A stretch of 64,000 bases of DNA, taken from positions 868,001 to 932,000 of the forward strand of contig NZ_CP121659.1 of NCBI RefSeq assembly GCF_029714365.1. The letters are read 5' to 3'. The translations under genes and the position numbers were made by a program. The notes beneath the pieces are model-generated. The model did no database searches. It was not told the origin of the DNA and was given only the letters and a program-made list of their open reading frames with translations. Source of the stretch: Sinorhizobium terangae (GTDB taxonomy: Bacteria; Pseudomonadota; Alphaproteobacteria; Rhizobiales; Rhizobiaceae). This document shows positions 9,896-22,078 of the stretch, one piece after another (the first letter of the stretch is position 1; every line of letters begins with the position of its first letter).

Positions 9896-11089
9896 TTAGT
9901 CGTTCGCCGTCACTTTCACGCCGAGAACCGAGGGAATCGTGTTCGGCGCGCCCATGGCGGCACCCACGATCATCGGGAAGGGAACCGGCTTTTCGGGCTT
10001 GGCGCTGATCGTCAGGCTCTTCGGCCCGTCGAGATAGGCGTTGACGGCAGCCGTCACCTGGTTCTGCAACTCCGGTATGTTGAGCTGCGCCATCATGATC
10101 GGCACCAGCCCCTTCAGCGATTGCGCCAGTTGATCGCCCGAGACGCCCTGTTGGCTGCCGGCGTAGTCGAGCGCCTTCTTGGTGATCGAAGCGTCGTCGA
10201 AACGGATCGAGGCGCTGTTGAACGTGAGCTGCTGCATGAGGCCCATAATCGCGAGCCCCATTGCCTGGTTGGCCTCCTCCTTGTTCGGATTGGCCTCAGC
10301 GGCCTTTGTCGCCTCCTGCAGCGCCTTCATGAACTGCAGTGTGTATCCGGAAAAGTCCATGGCAATGTTCAGCCGGCCGACATTCTTGAAGTCGAGGGCG
10401 TATTCATTAAGCGCGACGTTGCCGCTCTTCAGTTCCCAACTGCCCTTCATGGTGACTTCGCCGTCGAGTGTGGTCAGCCCCAGCTTTTCGATCGCTTCCT
10501 TGGCTTTGGGGTCCTCGACGTCCGAGAGATCCGCCTTGAGGCCGGCAAGCGTCGCGTCGAAGTCGAAGCCGGCATCATTTTCCTGCCGCGTCAGATTGGC
10601 GTCCGTGCTCTCGGTGGTGAAGACATCCTTGCCCTTGACATTGACTACGATCGGTCCGGTTCCTGCCGTTTCGTAGAGCAGGATGTCGTTGATCGTGTCC
10701 CCGGACGCATTGCCCGGGATCGAAAGCCCGCCGATCGACAGGTTCCTTGCGGAGAAGCTGGAGCCGTCTTGGCTGACATTTATATCCGGGAAGGTAACCG
10801 TCTCGGAGTAGTAGCCGCCATTCTCATTCTCTTCGACACCTTCGAAAGTGACGACGCCGATATTGAGCGCCTCTCCGGGGTTCGCCGCCGTCTGCAGCTT
10901 GACGCCGGTCACCGTGACGACGTCGCCATTCACGTCGGCCTTGTCGAAGCGGATCGAGGAGCCGTTGGCGGACAGCGCCGCATCAAGCTTCTTCATCATG
11001 TCCGCGCCGTCCAGGGCGAAGGCGGGGCCGGTAAGGATGAGAAGGGCGGCGCTCGCCATCATCAGGCGGATCTTGCGCGTATGCGTCAT
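9896..11089 (-). CDS. secreted protein of unknown function
   Basis: From the ATG at 11089, preceded by AAGGAAC, the protein has 397 residues. It starts with a classical signal peptide (MTHTRKIRLMMASAALLILT, with likely cleavage after GPAFA). The mature part has no membrane segments. Sequences such as ADVNGDVVTVTGVKL and LSIGGLSIPG alternate hydrophobic and polar residues, suggesting beta strands, and a helical Ala/Lys-rich section occupies about residues 250-290. It looks periplasmic. I do not recognise a named family. It stands alone on its strand, divergent from parC. Confidence 0.85.
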   Translation of the reverse strand: MTHTRKIRLMMASAALLILTGPAFALDGADMMKKLDAALSANGSSIRFDKADVNGDVVTVTGVKLQTAANPGEALNIGVVTFEGVEENENGGYYSETVTFPDINVSQDGSSFSARNLSIGGLSIPGNASGDTINDILLYETAGTGPIVVNVKGKDVFTTESTDANLTRQENDAGFDFDATLAGLKADLSDVEDPKAKEAIEKLGLTTLDGEVTMKGSWELKSGNVALNEYALDFKNVGRLNIAMDFSGYTLQFMKALQEATKAAEANPNKEEANQAMGLAIMGLMQQLTFNSASIRFDDASITKKALDYAGSQQGVSGDQLAQSLKGLVPIMMAQLNIPELQNQVTAAVNAYLDGPKSLTISAKPEKPVPFPMIVGAAMGAPNTIPSVLGVKVTAND

Positions 11090-13761
<2,672 letters not shown>

Positions 13762-13767
13762 TTTTCG

Positions 13768-13849
13768 TCGCCGTGCCTCCTTCAGGCGCACAAAGGTCGC
13801 TGCCGCACTTTGAATTGCCACATATTTTGTCGTTAAATCGGCTAAGAAA
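13768..13849. repeat. RIME1-like element, degraded copy
   Basis: GCGCCGTGCCTCCTTCAGGC then GCACAAAGGTCGCTG corresponds to the first palindrome of the element at 9787-9890, and CACTTTGAATTGCCACATAT then TTTGTCGTTAAATCGGCT to the spacer and left arm of the second. The right arm is missing. It starts just after the parC stop codon. Confidence 0.65.
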
Positions 13850-13919
13850 ACACGCCGTCAAGGCGCCGCCGGCGTGACCGCGTGCCAAGTTCAAGTTCCT
13901 CTCCAGGGAGGTCAATGTC

Positions 13920-14246
13920 ATGGCCACCGCTCTTGACGCAACCTTGCTGGCTCTTGCCGATCCGACGCGCCGCCGCATATTCGAGGTCTTGCTTGCAGGC
14001 GCGACGCGCGTGGCCGAGATCGCTGATGCCGTGGGCGTGAAGGGGGACGACCTTTGCGAGCATCTTGCCACCATGGAAGCTGCCGGACTGGTCGTCCGGC
14101 AAGGTCAGGATGGCGGGACAATCACGGCCGATCCGGCGCCGCTCGATATCGCGGCCGAGTGGATCAATACCAATCGCGAACTCTGGACAATGCGCTCGCA
14201 GATGCAGAGTGTTTCCGTCGAGCCCGCACCCGGCGAGGCGCAGTGA
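13920..14246 (+). CDS. ArsR-family winged-helix regulator
   Basis: This protein of 108 residues has a helix-turn-helix of the ArsR type: LADPTRRRIFEVLLAGATRVAEIADAVGV followed by a recognition region LCEHLATMEAAGLVVRQGQDGG and a beta-wing. No cysteine metal-binding motif (ELCVCDL type) is present, so metal sensing is unlikely. It resembles the small ArsR proteins that use protein-level or unknown signals. A GGAGG site lies eight bases before the ATG. No obvious target gene is adjacent; the next gene to the right is on the opposite strand. Confidence 0.82.
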   Translation: MATALDATLLALADPTRRRIFEVLLAGATRVAEIADAVGVKGDDLCEHLATMEAAGLVVRQGQDGGTITADPAPLDIAAEWINTNRELWTMRSQMQSVSVEPAPGEAQ

Positions 14247-14270
14247 TTGCGCGGCGCGCCGGAGGTGTGC

Positions 14271-15182
14271 CTATCCTAGCTCCGCACATTGAATCTGCGC
14301 TTTGTGCGCCTTCATCGCCTTGTTGCGCATTTGCCAGAACGAATGGCCGATGAGGGCAAGGACCAGGATGGCTCCTCCAAGGAGCGTCTGCGTTGTAGGC
14401 GTTTCCGAAAAGACGATCCACACCCAGATCGGAGCGAGGATCGTCTCCAGCAGATAGAACATGCCGACCTCCGGCGCGGAAAGATACCGCGGGCCTGTCG
14501 CCAGACAGAAGAAGGCGAGGGGGATCATCACCAGGCCGTTGAAGAGAATGTAGCCGGGTTCTGCAATCGAAATGCCGCTCGGCGGAAGGAGCAGGACGGC
14601 GGCGATGGCCGGGAAGATCGCGGTCGTCAGCGGCACCAGCGCCATGTCCCGGCCGCTCTTGCGGGCGATGGTGATTGCGCCCGCCAGCAGGCAAGCCGAG
14701 CAGGCGGCCATCGCATCACCGAAGAGGTGTCCGCTCTCCAGCCCGTCCTGTACGATGATCCCGACGCCGAAAACCATAACCGCCATTGTCAGCAGCGTGG
14801 CGTTGGAGGGCCGTTCCTTGAGGAAAATCCAGGAAAGGATCGCCGCGAACATGGATGTGAAGGCCAGCACGAAGACGACGTTCGCCGTCGAGGTGTTGAA
14901 CACGGCGAGCAGGAAGGTGAAGGAGTTGATGGCGTAGAAGAGACCGGCGACCAGGCCCGCTTTGCCGGGGATCAAGGAAACGCGACGGCCGAGGACGCGA
15001 TTGAGCACAAACCAGGCAACCAGTGCGACGATGAAGGTCGAAAGGCTGCGGAGCGCGAGAATCGACCAGACTTCGCCGTTCGCCGAACGGATGAGCGGAA
15101 TGTCGAAGGAAAGGGCGAGGCCGCCGAGGCCGGTGATGGCAAGACCGCGCCGGTGCCGGGCGGCATCAAAGGAAGGGGTCAA
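14271..15182 (-). CDS. EamA/DMT-family transporter
   Basis: This inner-membrane protein of about 303 residues has ten hydrophobic segments in two EamA repeats. The segment FTSMFAAILSWIFLKERPS ends the first repeat and GMFYLLETILAPIWVWIVFSE is the matching signature in the second. The family exports small metabolites, and the substrate is unknown. The only sensible start is a TTG at 15182, three bases after the bpt stop codon, so translation is probably coupled to bpt. No strong ribosome binding site is visible. Confidence 0.85.
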   Translation of the reverse strand: MTPSFDAARHRRGLAITGLGGLALSFDIPLIRSANGEVWSILALRSLSTFIVALVAWFVLNRVLGRRVSLIPGKAGLVAGLFYAINSFTFLLAVFNTSTANVVFVLAFTSMFAAILSWIFLKERPSNATLLTMAVMVFGVGIIVQDGLESGHLFGDAMAACSACLLAGAITIARKSGRDMALVPLTTAIFPAIAAVLLLPPSGISIAEPGYILFNGLVMIPLAFFCLATGPRYLSAPEVGMFYLLETILAPIWVWIVFSETPTTQTLLGGAILVLALIGHSFWQMRNKAMKAHKAQIQCAELG

Positions 15183-15185
15183 TTC

Positions 15186-15962
15186 TCAGTCCGTTTCGGT
15201 GGATGCGTCATCGTCACCACAATAGCGCTCCCAACCGCGGGCCATAAGGTGCTCCTGCGGCAAAAACTTTGTTTTATACCCCATTTTGCGCGAGCCCTTG
15301 ACCCAATAGCCCAGATAGACGTGGGGCAGACCGCGCTCCTTCGCACGGCGAATATGATCGAGGATCATGTAGGTGCCGAGCGAGCGCTCCGAGAGTGCGG
15401 GATCGAAGAAGGAATAGACCATCGACAGGCCGTCGCTCATTCGGTCGGTCAGCGCCGTTGCGATCAACGGGCCCTTGGCCTTTTCGTTGATGCCGTCGCC
15501 TTCGATCCGCAACCGATATTCGATGATCTTCGTGTGCACATGCGTGTCCTCGACCATCATGGCGTAGTCGAGTACCGACATGTCGGACATCCCGCCCTTC
15601 TGATGCCGGCGATCGAGATAGCGGCGGAAGAGGTTGTATTGTTCGCTCGAAGGTTCCGCGGGGTATTCGGCCGAGATCACGTCGCGATTGGTGGCGAGCA
15701 CCCGCCGCATCGAACGCGTCGGCGCAAATTCGTTCGTAAGGATGCGGACGGAGATGCAGGCACGACAAGTTTCGCAGGCCGGCCGGTAGGCGATATTCTG
15801 GGAGCGGCGGAAGCCGCCCTGCGTGAGGAGATCGTTCAGTTCAGGGGCGCGCTCACCCACCATGTGGGTGAAGACCTTTCGCTCCATCTCGTTCGGCAGG
15901 TACGGGCAGGGTGCCGGCGCAGTCAGGTAGAATTGTGGAGACGGTGCGGTCTGCGTGTTCAT
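15186..15962 (-). CDS. bpt: aspartate/glutamate leucyltransferase (N-end rule)
   Basis: This cytoplasmic enzyme transfers leucine from Leu-tRNA to proteins with N-terminal Asp or Glu, which marks them for ClpS/ClpAP degradation. The N-terminal Cys-rich motif ([16 protein letters not shown]) is shared with eukaryotic arginyltransferases, so the gene is often annotated as an arginyl-tRNA-protein transferase. The C-terminal domain includes [20 protein letters not shown] and a [13 protein letters not shown] motif. At 258 residues it has normal length. It is the first gene of a likely two-gene unit with the EamA transporter. Confidence 0.93.
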   Translation of the reverse strand: MNTQTAPSPQFYLTAPAPCPYLPNEMERKVFTHMVGERAPELNDLLTQGGFRRSQNIAYRPACETCRACISVRILTNEFAPTRSMRRVLATNRDVISAEYPAEPSSEQYNLFRRYLDRRHQKGGMSDMSVLDYAMMVEDTHVHTKIIEYRLRIEGDGINEKAKGPLIATALTDRMSDGLSMVYSFFDPALSERSLGTYMILDHIRRAKERGLPHVYLGYWVKGSRKMGYKTKFLPQEHLMARGWERYCGDDDASTETD

Positions 15963-16093
15963 CGAATGTGGAGGCCACTCTTCGTGCGGTTACTCATCGC
16001 AATAGCATGGCCTAAGAATGAAAAACGTCAACTCACTCGTTTAGGCATTCCTCACGGATTGGCGTTGCAAAGCACGGAGCTAGCCCGCAGGCA

Positions 16094-16558
16094 TTAATAG
16101 GCGTCACTGCGGACCGTGACCGTGCCGATCAGAAGGTCGTGCAAGAGCCGGCCGCGGTCGGTGAAGAGGCCGATCAGCAGGATGAGCGGCGTCAGCAGCG
16201 CGTTGCCGATCCAGAAGATCACCAGATGGACGATGGCCGTCAGAAAATCCATCGGCCGCCCGTCCGTGCGGGCGATCGCCACGCCCATGATTCTCATGCC
16301 TGGCGAGGCTTGATCGCGGCCGCCGACCGTCAGCCCGAAATAGAGCATAGCCACAAGCGCGAAGAGCACGGGATAGAGGAGGAACCCGAGGCCGAGCGTC
16401 AGAATGCCCAGGAAAAACACGACGACCGCGGCCGGAATCCAGAGCAGGGCGATGATCACATAGTCGATGATGAAGGCAAATACTCGCCGCGACAGCACGC
16501 CCCGGTAGGCGCGCCAGTCATCGCTCGGGAATCTCACTTGTTCGTTGTGCATGCTCAT
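16094..16558 (-). CDS. RDD-family membrane protein
   Basis: This is a 154-residue integral membrane protein. The RDD name motif is present as RVFAFIIDYVIIALLW near residue 26, with the Arg and the Asp, and the C-terminal signature GRLLHDLLIGTVTV is intact. About four hydrophobic segments are predicted. The function of the family is largely undefined, though some members are ion antiporters. It stands upstream of bpt on the same strand with a gap of about 130 bases, so it may have its own promoter. Confidence 0.85.
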   Translation of the reverse strand: MSMHNEQVRFPSDDWRAYRGVLSRRVFAFIIDYVIIALLWIPAAVVVFFLGILTLGLGFLLYPVLFALVAMLYFGLTVGGRDQASPGMRIMGVAIARTDGRPMDFLTAIVHLVIFWIGNALLTPLILLIGLFTDRGRLLHDLLIGTVTVRSDAY

Positions 16559-16640
16559 CCGCGTGCCTCATATTGTTGCCGATCAGATATGGGGAATGAG
16601 CCTCGACAAAACAATGCATGGCTGAAATGCAGCCTGTCAG

Positions 16641-17654
16641 TCAGCGTTTTGCCAGGATGCGCGCCACTTCGACCGAAAAATAGCTCAAGATCCCGTCGCA
16701 GCCTGCCCGCTTGAAGGCAAGCAGCGTCTCCAGCATGACCCGTTCGCCATCGATCCAGCCATTGGCCGCGGCTGCCTTCACCTGCGCATACTCGCCGGAC
16801 ACCTGATAGGCGAAAACCGGCAGGCCAAAGGCCTCTTTCATCCGCCAGCAGATGTCGAGATAGGGGAGGCCGGGCTTCACCATGAGCATGTCGGCACCTT
16901 CCTCGACATCGAGCGCGGCATCGCGGATTGCCTCGGTACCGTTGGCCGGATCGATGTAGTAGGTCTTCTTGTCGCCCTTGAGCAGACCGCCGGTGCCGAT
17001 TGCCTCACGATAGGGGCCGTAGAAGGCGGAGGCGAATTTCGTCGCGTAGGACATGATGCCGACATTCTGGTGGCCGGCGGCGTCGAGCGCCTCCCGGATC
17101 GCGCCGACGCGCCCGTCCATCATCTCGGACGGGGCGATGATGTCCGATCCGGCATCGGCCTGCGTCACCGCGGCCCTGGCGACGACCTCCACGGTCTCGT
17201 CGTTCACGATCTCGCCGTCACGGAGGATCCCGTCATGACCGTGGCTGGTGAAGGGGTCGAGCGCGACGTCGGTGATGACGCCGATGTTCGGCACCGCCTT
17301 CTTGATCGCCCGCGTCGCCTCATTGATGAGGTTGTCAGCGGCGAGGCTGTTGGAGCCGGTCTCGTCGCGCAGCGCCATGTCGATATTCGGAAATGTGGCA
17401 ACCGCCGGGATACCGAGGTCGGCCGCTTCTTTCACCGCTTCGACCGCCTTGTCGACGCTCATGCGGTTCACGCCCGGCATGGCGTCGATCGGCTGGACGA
17501 TGCCGCTGCCCGGCACGATGAAGATCGGCCAGATCAGGTCGTCGACGGTCAAGCGGTTCTCCTGCACCAGCCGCCGCGTCCAGTCCGCCTTGCGGTTGCG
17601 GCGCATGCGGCGGTGTCCGGTTATCCTGTCCACAAGATTCGTCTTGTCGTTCAT
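16641..17654 (-). CDS. hemB: delta-aminolevulinic acid dehydratase (porphobilinogen synthase)
   Basis: The enzyme joins two 5-aminolevulinates to porphobilinogen, the second step of tetrapyrrole synthesis. The two active-site lysines lie in SYATKFASAFYGP and MLMVKPGLPYLD, and the metal and substrate regions (DVALDPFTSHGHDG) lack the zinc-type triple cysteine. The enzyme therefore probably uses magnesium, as in many alphaproteobacteria. The ATG at 17654 (MNDKTNLVDR) is preceded by GAAGGAAG, and translation upstream of it is not conserved-looking. It is 337 residues long. Confidence 0.96.
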   Translation of the reverse strand: MNDKTNLVDRITGHRRMRRNRKADWTRRLVQENRLTVDDLIWPIFIVPGSGIVQPIDAMPGVNRMSVDKAVEAVKEAADLGIPAVATFPNIDMALRDETGSNSLAADNLINEATRAIKKAVPNIGVITDVALDPFTSHGHDGILRDGEIVNDETVEVVARAAVTQADAGSDIIAPSEMMDGRVGAIREALDAAGHQNVGIMSYATKFASAFYGPYREAIGTGGLLKGDKKTYYIDPANGTEAIRDAALDVEEGADMLMVKPGLPYLDICWRMKEAFGLPVFAYQVSGEYAQVKAAAANGWIDGERVMLETLLAFKRAGCDGILSYFSVEVARILAKR

Positions 17655-17822
17655 CACGCCGCTTCCTTCTTTCGTCTGCACTGTGAACGCGCTTTACCAT
17701 GTACCGCCGTCGGTTGAAAACCAAACAGCGTCGCCCCCGCATGCGGCATTTGCTCCCGGCTCTCCCTAAGACCGGGGGCAGCCGCCAGTTCTTGCCGGTG
17801 GATCTGACGAGGCACTCGGCCT

Positions 17823-18272
17823 ATGTTGCCGCGCATGCTTCACGATTCTGCTCATGTGCCGAAGCCGTCGCTGACCGAAGTGCTCTTCGGCTGGTTCCTG
17901 CGCCTGGTGTCGGCGTCCTGCTTCTGGTTCGCCCTGAACTATTGGGCGCTGCTCATCGGCTTCTCCCATAATGGTGCCGGGCGGTTCGATCTGCTGCCGC
18001 CGGAATGGCGCGCCGCGGCGACCGCCCTTGCCGTTGTCTACCCGGTCGCCGCTATCGGCCTGTGGCTTCTGGTTTCCTGGGGGCCGGTCGTCTGGGTCCT
18101 CGCCGCGGCGATCGAGATCGCCGTCCACGAATTCTACCCCGGCATGTTCGGCGCGCGGCCTTTGCTCTTCGTGCTCCACGGGGCTGTCGCCGTGACCTTC
18201 GTTCTTTTCCGTGTTGCGCTTTTCGTGCAGCGATTGCGGCAAGTGCGCAAGGTAAGGGTTGATTCACCCTGA
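17823..18272 (+). CDS. small membrane protein, DUF6163-like
   Basis: This protein of 149 residues has about four hydrophobic segments (FLRLVSASCFWFALNYWALL, ALAVVYPVAAIGLWLLVSW, VVWVLAAAIEIAVHEFY and VLHGAVAVTFVLFRVALFV). It matches, from memory, a rhizobial membrane protein family (DUF6163) that sits upstream of ldtR. The function is unknown. The start may be 17823 or the ATG four codons further on. It ends 130 bases before ldtR on the same strand and its position suggests a link to cell-envelope control, but that is inference. Confidence 0.75.
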   Translation: MLPRMLHDSAHVPKPSLTEVLFGWFLRLVSASCFWFALNYWALLIGFSHNGAGRFDLLPPEWRAAATALAVVYPVAAIGLWLLVSWGPVVWVLAAAIEIAVHEFYPGMFGARPLLFVLHGAVAVTFVLFRVALFVQRLRQVRKVRVDSP

Positions 18273-18402
18273 GACAGGCTCGCCCGACGGTAAGTTCATG
18301 TTAAGGCTGCGGTTTAAGTAGAATTTTATACGTATTCGATAGGGTCTCACTCAAGGCGGGAAGACAAACAGACACCGCCAAACAAAACAGTGAGGCAGTC
18401 AA

Positions 18403-18915
18403 ATGAACACGAAAATGAAGCCGCAGGCAGTTGCGCCCCGAGACCCGCAGGAAGAAACGATCCGTGGTCTCTACATGGAATCCCTTCACCTCGTCGAGCG
18501 TCTGCATCGCCGCCTGCTCGACGTCATCAAGGACGAGTTCGACCGTCAGGGCCGCAGCGATGTCAATGCCGTCCAGGCGCTGTTGCTGTTCAACATCGGC
18601 AACTCCGAACTGACCGCCGGCGAACTCCGCTCGCGTGGTTATTATCTCGGCTCGAACGTTTCCTACAACGTCAAGAAGCTGGTCGATCTGGGTCTCATCA
18701 ACCATCAGCGCTCCCGCGTTGACCGCCGCTCGGTCCGCATCAGCCTGACCGAAGAGGGCCAGGAAATCGCCGAAACCGTCGCAAAGCTCTACGAGCGCCA
18801 CATCGGCTCGATCCAGAAGGTTGGCGGCATCGGTTCCGACGAATTCACCCAGATGAACAAGCTCCTGCAGCGTCTCGACCGCTTCTGGAACGATCAGATC
18901 CTCTATCGCCTCTGA
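18403..18915 (+). CDS. ldtR: MarR-family transcriptional regulator LdtR
   Basis: This is a 170-residue winged-helix regulator with the MarR layout: a dimerisation helix, an HTH (ELTAGELRSRGYYLGSNVSYNVKKLVDLGL) and a wing with DRRSVRISLTEEG. The neighbour to the right is an L,D-transpeptidase. In Liberibacter and Sinorhizobium, LdtR is known to activate that gene and to affect stress tolerance. It is probably autoregulated, but no operator is identified with confidence here. A terminator-like hairpin follows. Confidence 0.9.
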   Translation: MNTKMKPQAVAPRDPQEETIRGLYMESLHLVERLHRRLLDVIKDEFDRQGRSDVNAVQALLLFNIGNSELTAGELRSRGYYLGSNVSYNVKKLVDLGLINHQRSRVDRRSVRISLTEEGQEIAETVAKLYERHIGSIQKVGGIGSDEFTQMNKLLQRLDRFWNDQILYRL

Positions 18916-19262
18916 GCAAATCGCACACCTCCAGTTCAAGGGTCGGGCGCAATCCCTGCGTGTCCGACCCTTGCCGTTTTTTGCCAGATACGGTTGTTGT
19001 CAGACTCTTCTCGTGCTATCCGCCCGGCCGGCCCGAGACACGAATTGGCCATATTGCTATGACAGCGACGCTTGCATGCGGCAGGTGCGCTTGCGCCGAA
19101 GACGATGATTCGTTTCGCCATCGGCCTGCCGGGAGAGGGCTCTCGCTCGCATTATCGTGAAGGCAATGGGAGAGCCGGGTGGCACGCGGGTTTACCTTTG
19201 TTAACCATGTCGTGTTAGGGCTCGGGCAGCGCGCGTCTTGCGCGCATTGAGATGGTGGGACT
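18916..19262. other. ldtR-ldtP intergenic region
   Basis: This stretch of 347 bases has no credible gene. It begins with a terminator for ldtR and must contain the ldtP promoter. An AT-rich block GTTTACCTTTGTTAACC lies about 60 bases before the ldtP start and could be part of a regulator site. The rest shows nothing distinctive. Confidence 0.5.
18938..18982 (+). terminator. rho-independent terminator after ldtR
   Basis: AAGGGTCGG and CCGACCCTT form a perfect 9-bp stem around a 17-base loop, followed after a few bases by six T residues. Confidence 0.75.
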
Positions 19263-20588
19263 ATGTCGAAAAAGAACGGAATTGATGCTTTCTCGCGCCG
19301 TGCATTTCTGCGCTCGGCCGCAACGCTCAGTGCTGCCGCATGGGCAGGCGCCGCCAGCGCGCAGGACGCTCTGAACGAGCTCATCAATTCACCGCGCCGC
19401 GGCTCCTGGGACGACCAGTTCGACGCCAAGGCATCGCGCACGGCGACGGCGGTCCTTTCCAACACGCCGGTCTTCGGGCCCGAAACGATCGGCCATCTCC
19501 AGCAGGCGATCTATGACTATCAGCAGATCGTTGCCGCCGGTGGTTGGCCGACGGTCACGACCTCGGTGAGGCTCGAGCTGGGCGTTACCGATCCCTCCGT
19601 TCAGCAGCTGCGCCAGCGCCTAATGGTTTCCGGCGACCTGCCGCGTTCGGCCGGTATCTCCTCTTCCTTCGACTCCTACGTCGACGGTGCGGTGAAGCGC
19701 TTCCAGGCGCGTCACGGCCTGCCGGCTGACGGCGTCATCGGCGAATACACGCTGAAGGCATTGAACGTCGATGCCACGACCCGCCTCGGCCAGCTTGAAA
19801 CCAACCTTGTCCGCCTCCAGTCGATGTCCGGGGATCTCGGTCGCCGCTATGTGATGGTCAACATTCCGGCCGCCTATATCGAGGCTGTCGAGAATGGTCG
19901 GGTGGCGCTGCGCCACACCGCGATCGTCGGCAAGATCGACCGCCAGTCACCGATCCTCAACTCGAAGATCTACGAGGTCATCCTCAATCCTTATTGGACC
20001 GCGCCGCGCTCGATCGTCCAGAAGGACATCATGCCCCTGATGCGCAAAGATCCCACCTACCTCGAGCGCAATGCTATCCGTCTCTTCGACGGCAGCGGCA
20101 ATGAAGTCTCCCCCGAGACCGTGGACTGGAACGCGGAAAAGGCGCCGAACCTGATGTTCCGTCAGGACCCGGGCAAGATCAACGCTATGTCCTCGACGAA
20201 GATCAACTTCCACAACGAACACCAGGTCTATATGCATGACACGCCGCAGCAGGGCCTGTTCAACAAGCTGATGCGTTTCGAATCCTCCGGTTGCGTGCGC
20301 GTGCAGAACGTTCGCGACCTCTCGACCTGGCTGCTGAAGGAAACGCCCGGCTGGTCGCGTCAGCAGATCGAGGCGACGATCAAGTCCGGCGTCAACACGC
20401 CGATCACGCTCGCAGAGGAAGTGCCGGTTTACTTCACCTATGTCACCGCCTGGTCGGCAAAGGACCGGGTCGTGCAGTTCCGCGACGATATCTATCAGCG
20501 CGACGGCGCTGCCGAGCTCGCGCTCCAGACGACAACGGGAATCGAACAGTCGGCAGGCGCCATCGACCAGGACGCTTTGCCGCAATAA
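19263..20588 (+). CDS. ldtP: L,D-transpeptidase (YkuD family), LdtP
   Basis: This is a periplasmic enzyme that makes 3-3 cross-links in peptidoglycan or attaches proteins to it. The N-terminus SRRAFLRSAATLSAAAWAGA is a Tat-like signal, with cleavage likely after ASA. A peptidoglycan-binding repeat (DGAVKRFQARHGLPADGVIG) lies near residue 150. The YkuD active site is MHDTPQQGLFNK followed by FESSGCVRVQN, with Cys344 as nucleophile. At 441 residues it is longer than typical Ldts, as in the YcbB-like group. It sits behind ldtR and ends in a clear terminator. The gene name follows the known ldtR-ldtP pair. Confidence 0.92.
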   Translation: MSKKNGIDAFSRRAFLRSAATLSAAAWAGAASAQDALNELINSPRRGSWDDQFDAKASRTATAVLSNTPVFGPETIGHLQQAIYDYQQIVAAGGWPTVTTSVRLELGVTDPSVQQLRQRLMVSGDLPRSAGISSSFDSYVDGAVKRFQARHGLPADGVIGEYTLKALNVDATTRLGQLETNLVRLQSMSGDLGRRYVMVNIPAAYIEAVENGRVALRHTAIVGKIDRQSPILNSKIYEVILNPYWTAPRSIVQKDIMPLMRKDPTYLERNAIRLFDGSGNEVSPETVDWNAEKAPNLMFRQDPGKINAMSSTKINFHNEHQVYMHDTPQQGLFNKLMRFESSGCVRVQNVRDLSTWLLKETPGWSRQQIEATIKSGVNTPITLAEEVPVYFTYVTAWSAKDRVVQFRDDIYQRDGAAELALQTTTGIEQSAGAIDQDALPQ

Positions 20589-20611
20589 GCAAACTCCCGT
20601 CTTCACAGATA

Positions 20612-20645
20612 AGGGCCGCGCATCTCAACGAGCGCGGCCTTTTTC
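20612..20645 (+). terminator. rho-independent terminator of ldtP
   Basis: GGCCGCGC and GCGCGGCC form an 8-bp stem with a 10-base loop, followed by TTTTTC. It starts 25 bases after the ldtP stop codon. Confidence 0.85.
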
Positions 20646-20770
20646 TTGGCATGCTCGCTCTGTCGTTCGGCGCGGCGGATGGTGGAAATGGCGCAAACCG
20701 CACAGCGGATATTGCTCTCCGCGTGCGAGGAAGCTAAAGAACGACCACCTTTGAGAGGAGCCTCGAGCCG

Positions 20771-22066
20771 ATGCTTGCACAGACCAATGACGCATTCTTC
20801 ACCCGCTCTCTCGCGGAAAGTGATCCGGAGATCTTCGGTGCGATCGAGAAGGAGCTGGGGCGCCAGCGCCACGAGATCGAGCTGATCGCCTCCGAGAACA
20901 TCGTTTCGCGGGCCGTGCTCGAAGCCCAAGGCTCGATCATGACGAACAAATATGCCGAGGGCTACCCGGGCAAGCGCTACTACGGCGGCTGCCAGTTCGT
21001 CGATATTGCCGAGGAACTGGCGATCGAACGCGCCAAGAAGCTCTTCGGCGTCAACTTTGCCAACGTCCAGCCGAATTCCGGTTCGCAGATGAACCAGGCG
21101 GTGTTCCTGGCGCTCCTGCAGCCCGGTGACACCTTCATGGGCCTCGATCTCAACTCCGGTGGTCACCTGACCCACGGCTCGCCGGTGAACATGTCCGGTA
21201 AGTGGTTCAACGTCGTTTCCTACGGGGTCCGCGCGGACGATCACCTGCTCGACATGGACGACGTCGCCGAAAAGGCCCGCAAGCACAAGCCGAAGCTCAT
21301 TATCGCCGGCGGCACCGCCTATTCGCGCATCTGGGACTGGAAGCGCTTCCGCGAAATCGCCGATGAAGTCGGTGCGTGGCTGATGGTCGACATGGCCCAT
21401 ATCGCCGGTCTCGTTGCTGGCGGCCAGCATCCTTCTCCGTTCCCGCATTGCCATGTCGCGACGACGACGACGCACAAGTCGCTGCGCGGTCCGCGCGGCG
21501 GCATGGTGCTCACGAATGACGAAGAGGTAGCCAAGAAGATCAACTCGGCCGTCTTCCCCGGCCTCCAGGGCGGCCCGCTGATGCACGTGATCGCGGCCAA
21601 GGCCGTGGCCCTCGGCGAGGCCCTGCAGCCCTCCTTCAAGGAATATGCGGCCCAGATCGTCAAGAATGCCCGCACCCTCGCCGAAACGCTGAAGGCGAAC
21701 GGCCTCGACATCGTTTCGGGCGGTACGGACAACCACCTGATGCTCGTCGACCTGCGCAAGAAGAACGCGACCGGCAAGCGTGCGGAAGCCGCTCTCGGCC
21801 GCGCCTACATCACCTGCAACAAGAACGGCATTCCCTTCGACCCGGAAAAGCCCTTCGTCACCTCGGGCGTCCGCCTCGGTGCGCCGGCTGGCACGACGCG
21901 CGGCTTCAAGGAAGCGGAATTCAAGGAAATCGGCGAGTTGATCGTCGAGGTGCTTGACGGCCTGAAGGTCGCCAATTCCGACGAGGGCAACGCCGCCGTG
22001 GAAGCTGGCGTGCGCGAGAAGGTGGTCAAGCTCACCGACCGGTTCCCGATGTACAGCTACATGTGA
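20771..22066 (+). CDS. glyA: serine hydroxymethyltransferase
   Basis: This PLP enzyme interconverts serine and glycine, charging tetrahydrofolate with a one-carbon unit. The PLP lysine is Lys236 in [14 protein letters not shown]. Substrate-site residues in SENIVSRAV and [13 protein letters not shown] are intact, and the length of 431 residues is standard. GAGAGGAGC precedes the ATG. It is the first gene of a tight unit with nrdR (12 bases away), ribD and ribE, joining one-carbon and riboflavin synthesis on one transcript. Confidence 0.98.
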   Translation: MLAQTNDAFFTRSLAESDPEIFGAIEKELGRQRHEIELIASENIVSRAVLEAQGSIMTNKYAEGYPGKRYYGGCQFVDIAEELAIERAKKLFGVNFANVQPNSGSQMNQAVFLALLQPGDTFMGLDLNSGGHLTHGSPVNMSGKWFNVVSYGVRADDHLLDMDDVAEKARKHKPKLIIAGGTAYSRIWDWKRFREIADEVGAWLMVDMAHIAGLVAGGQHPSPFPHCHVATTTTHKSLRGPRGGMVLTNDEEVAKKINSAVFPGLQGGPLMHVIAAKAVALGEALQPSFKEYAAQIVKNARTLAETLKANGLDIVSGGTDNHLMLVDLRKKNATGKRAEAALGRAYITCNKNGIPFDPEKPFVTSGVRLGAPAGTTRGFKEAEFKEIGELIVEVLDGLKVANSDEGNAAVEAGVREKVVKLTDRFPMYSYM

Positions 22067-22078
22067 TCGGACGGCTGC

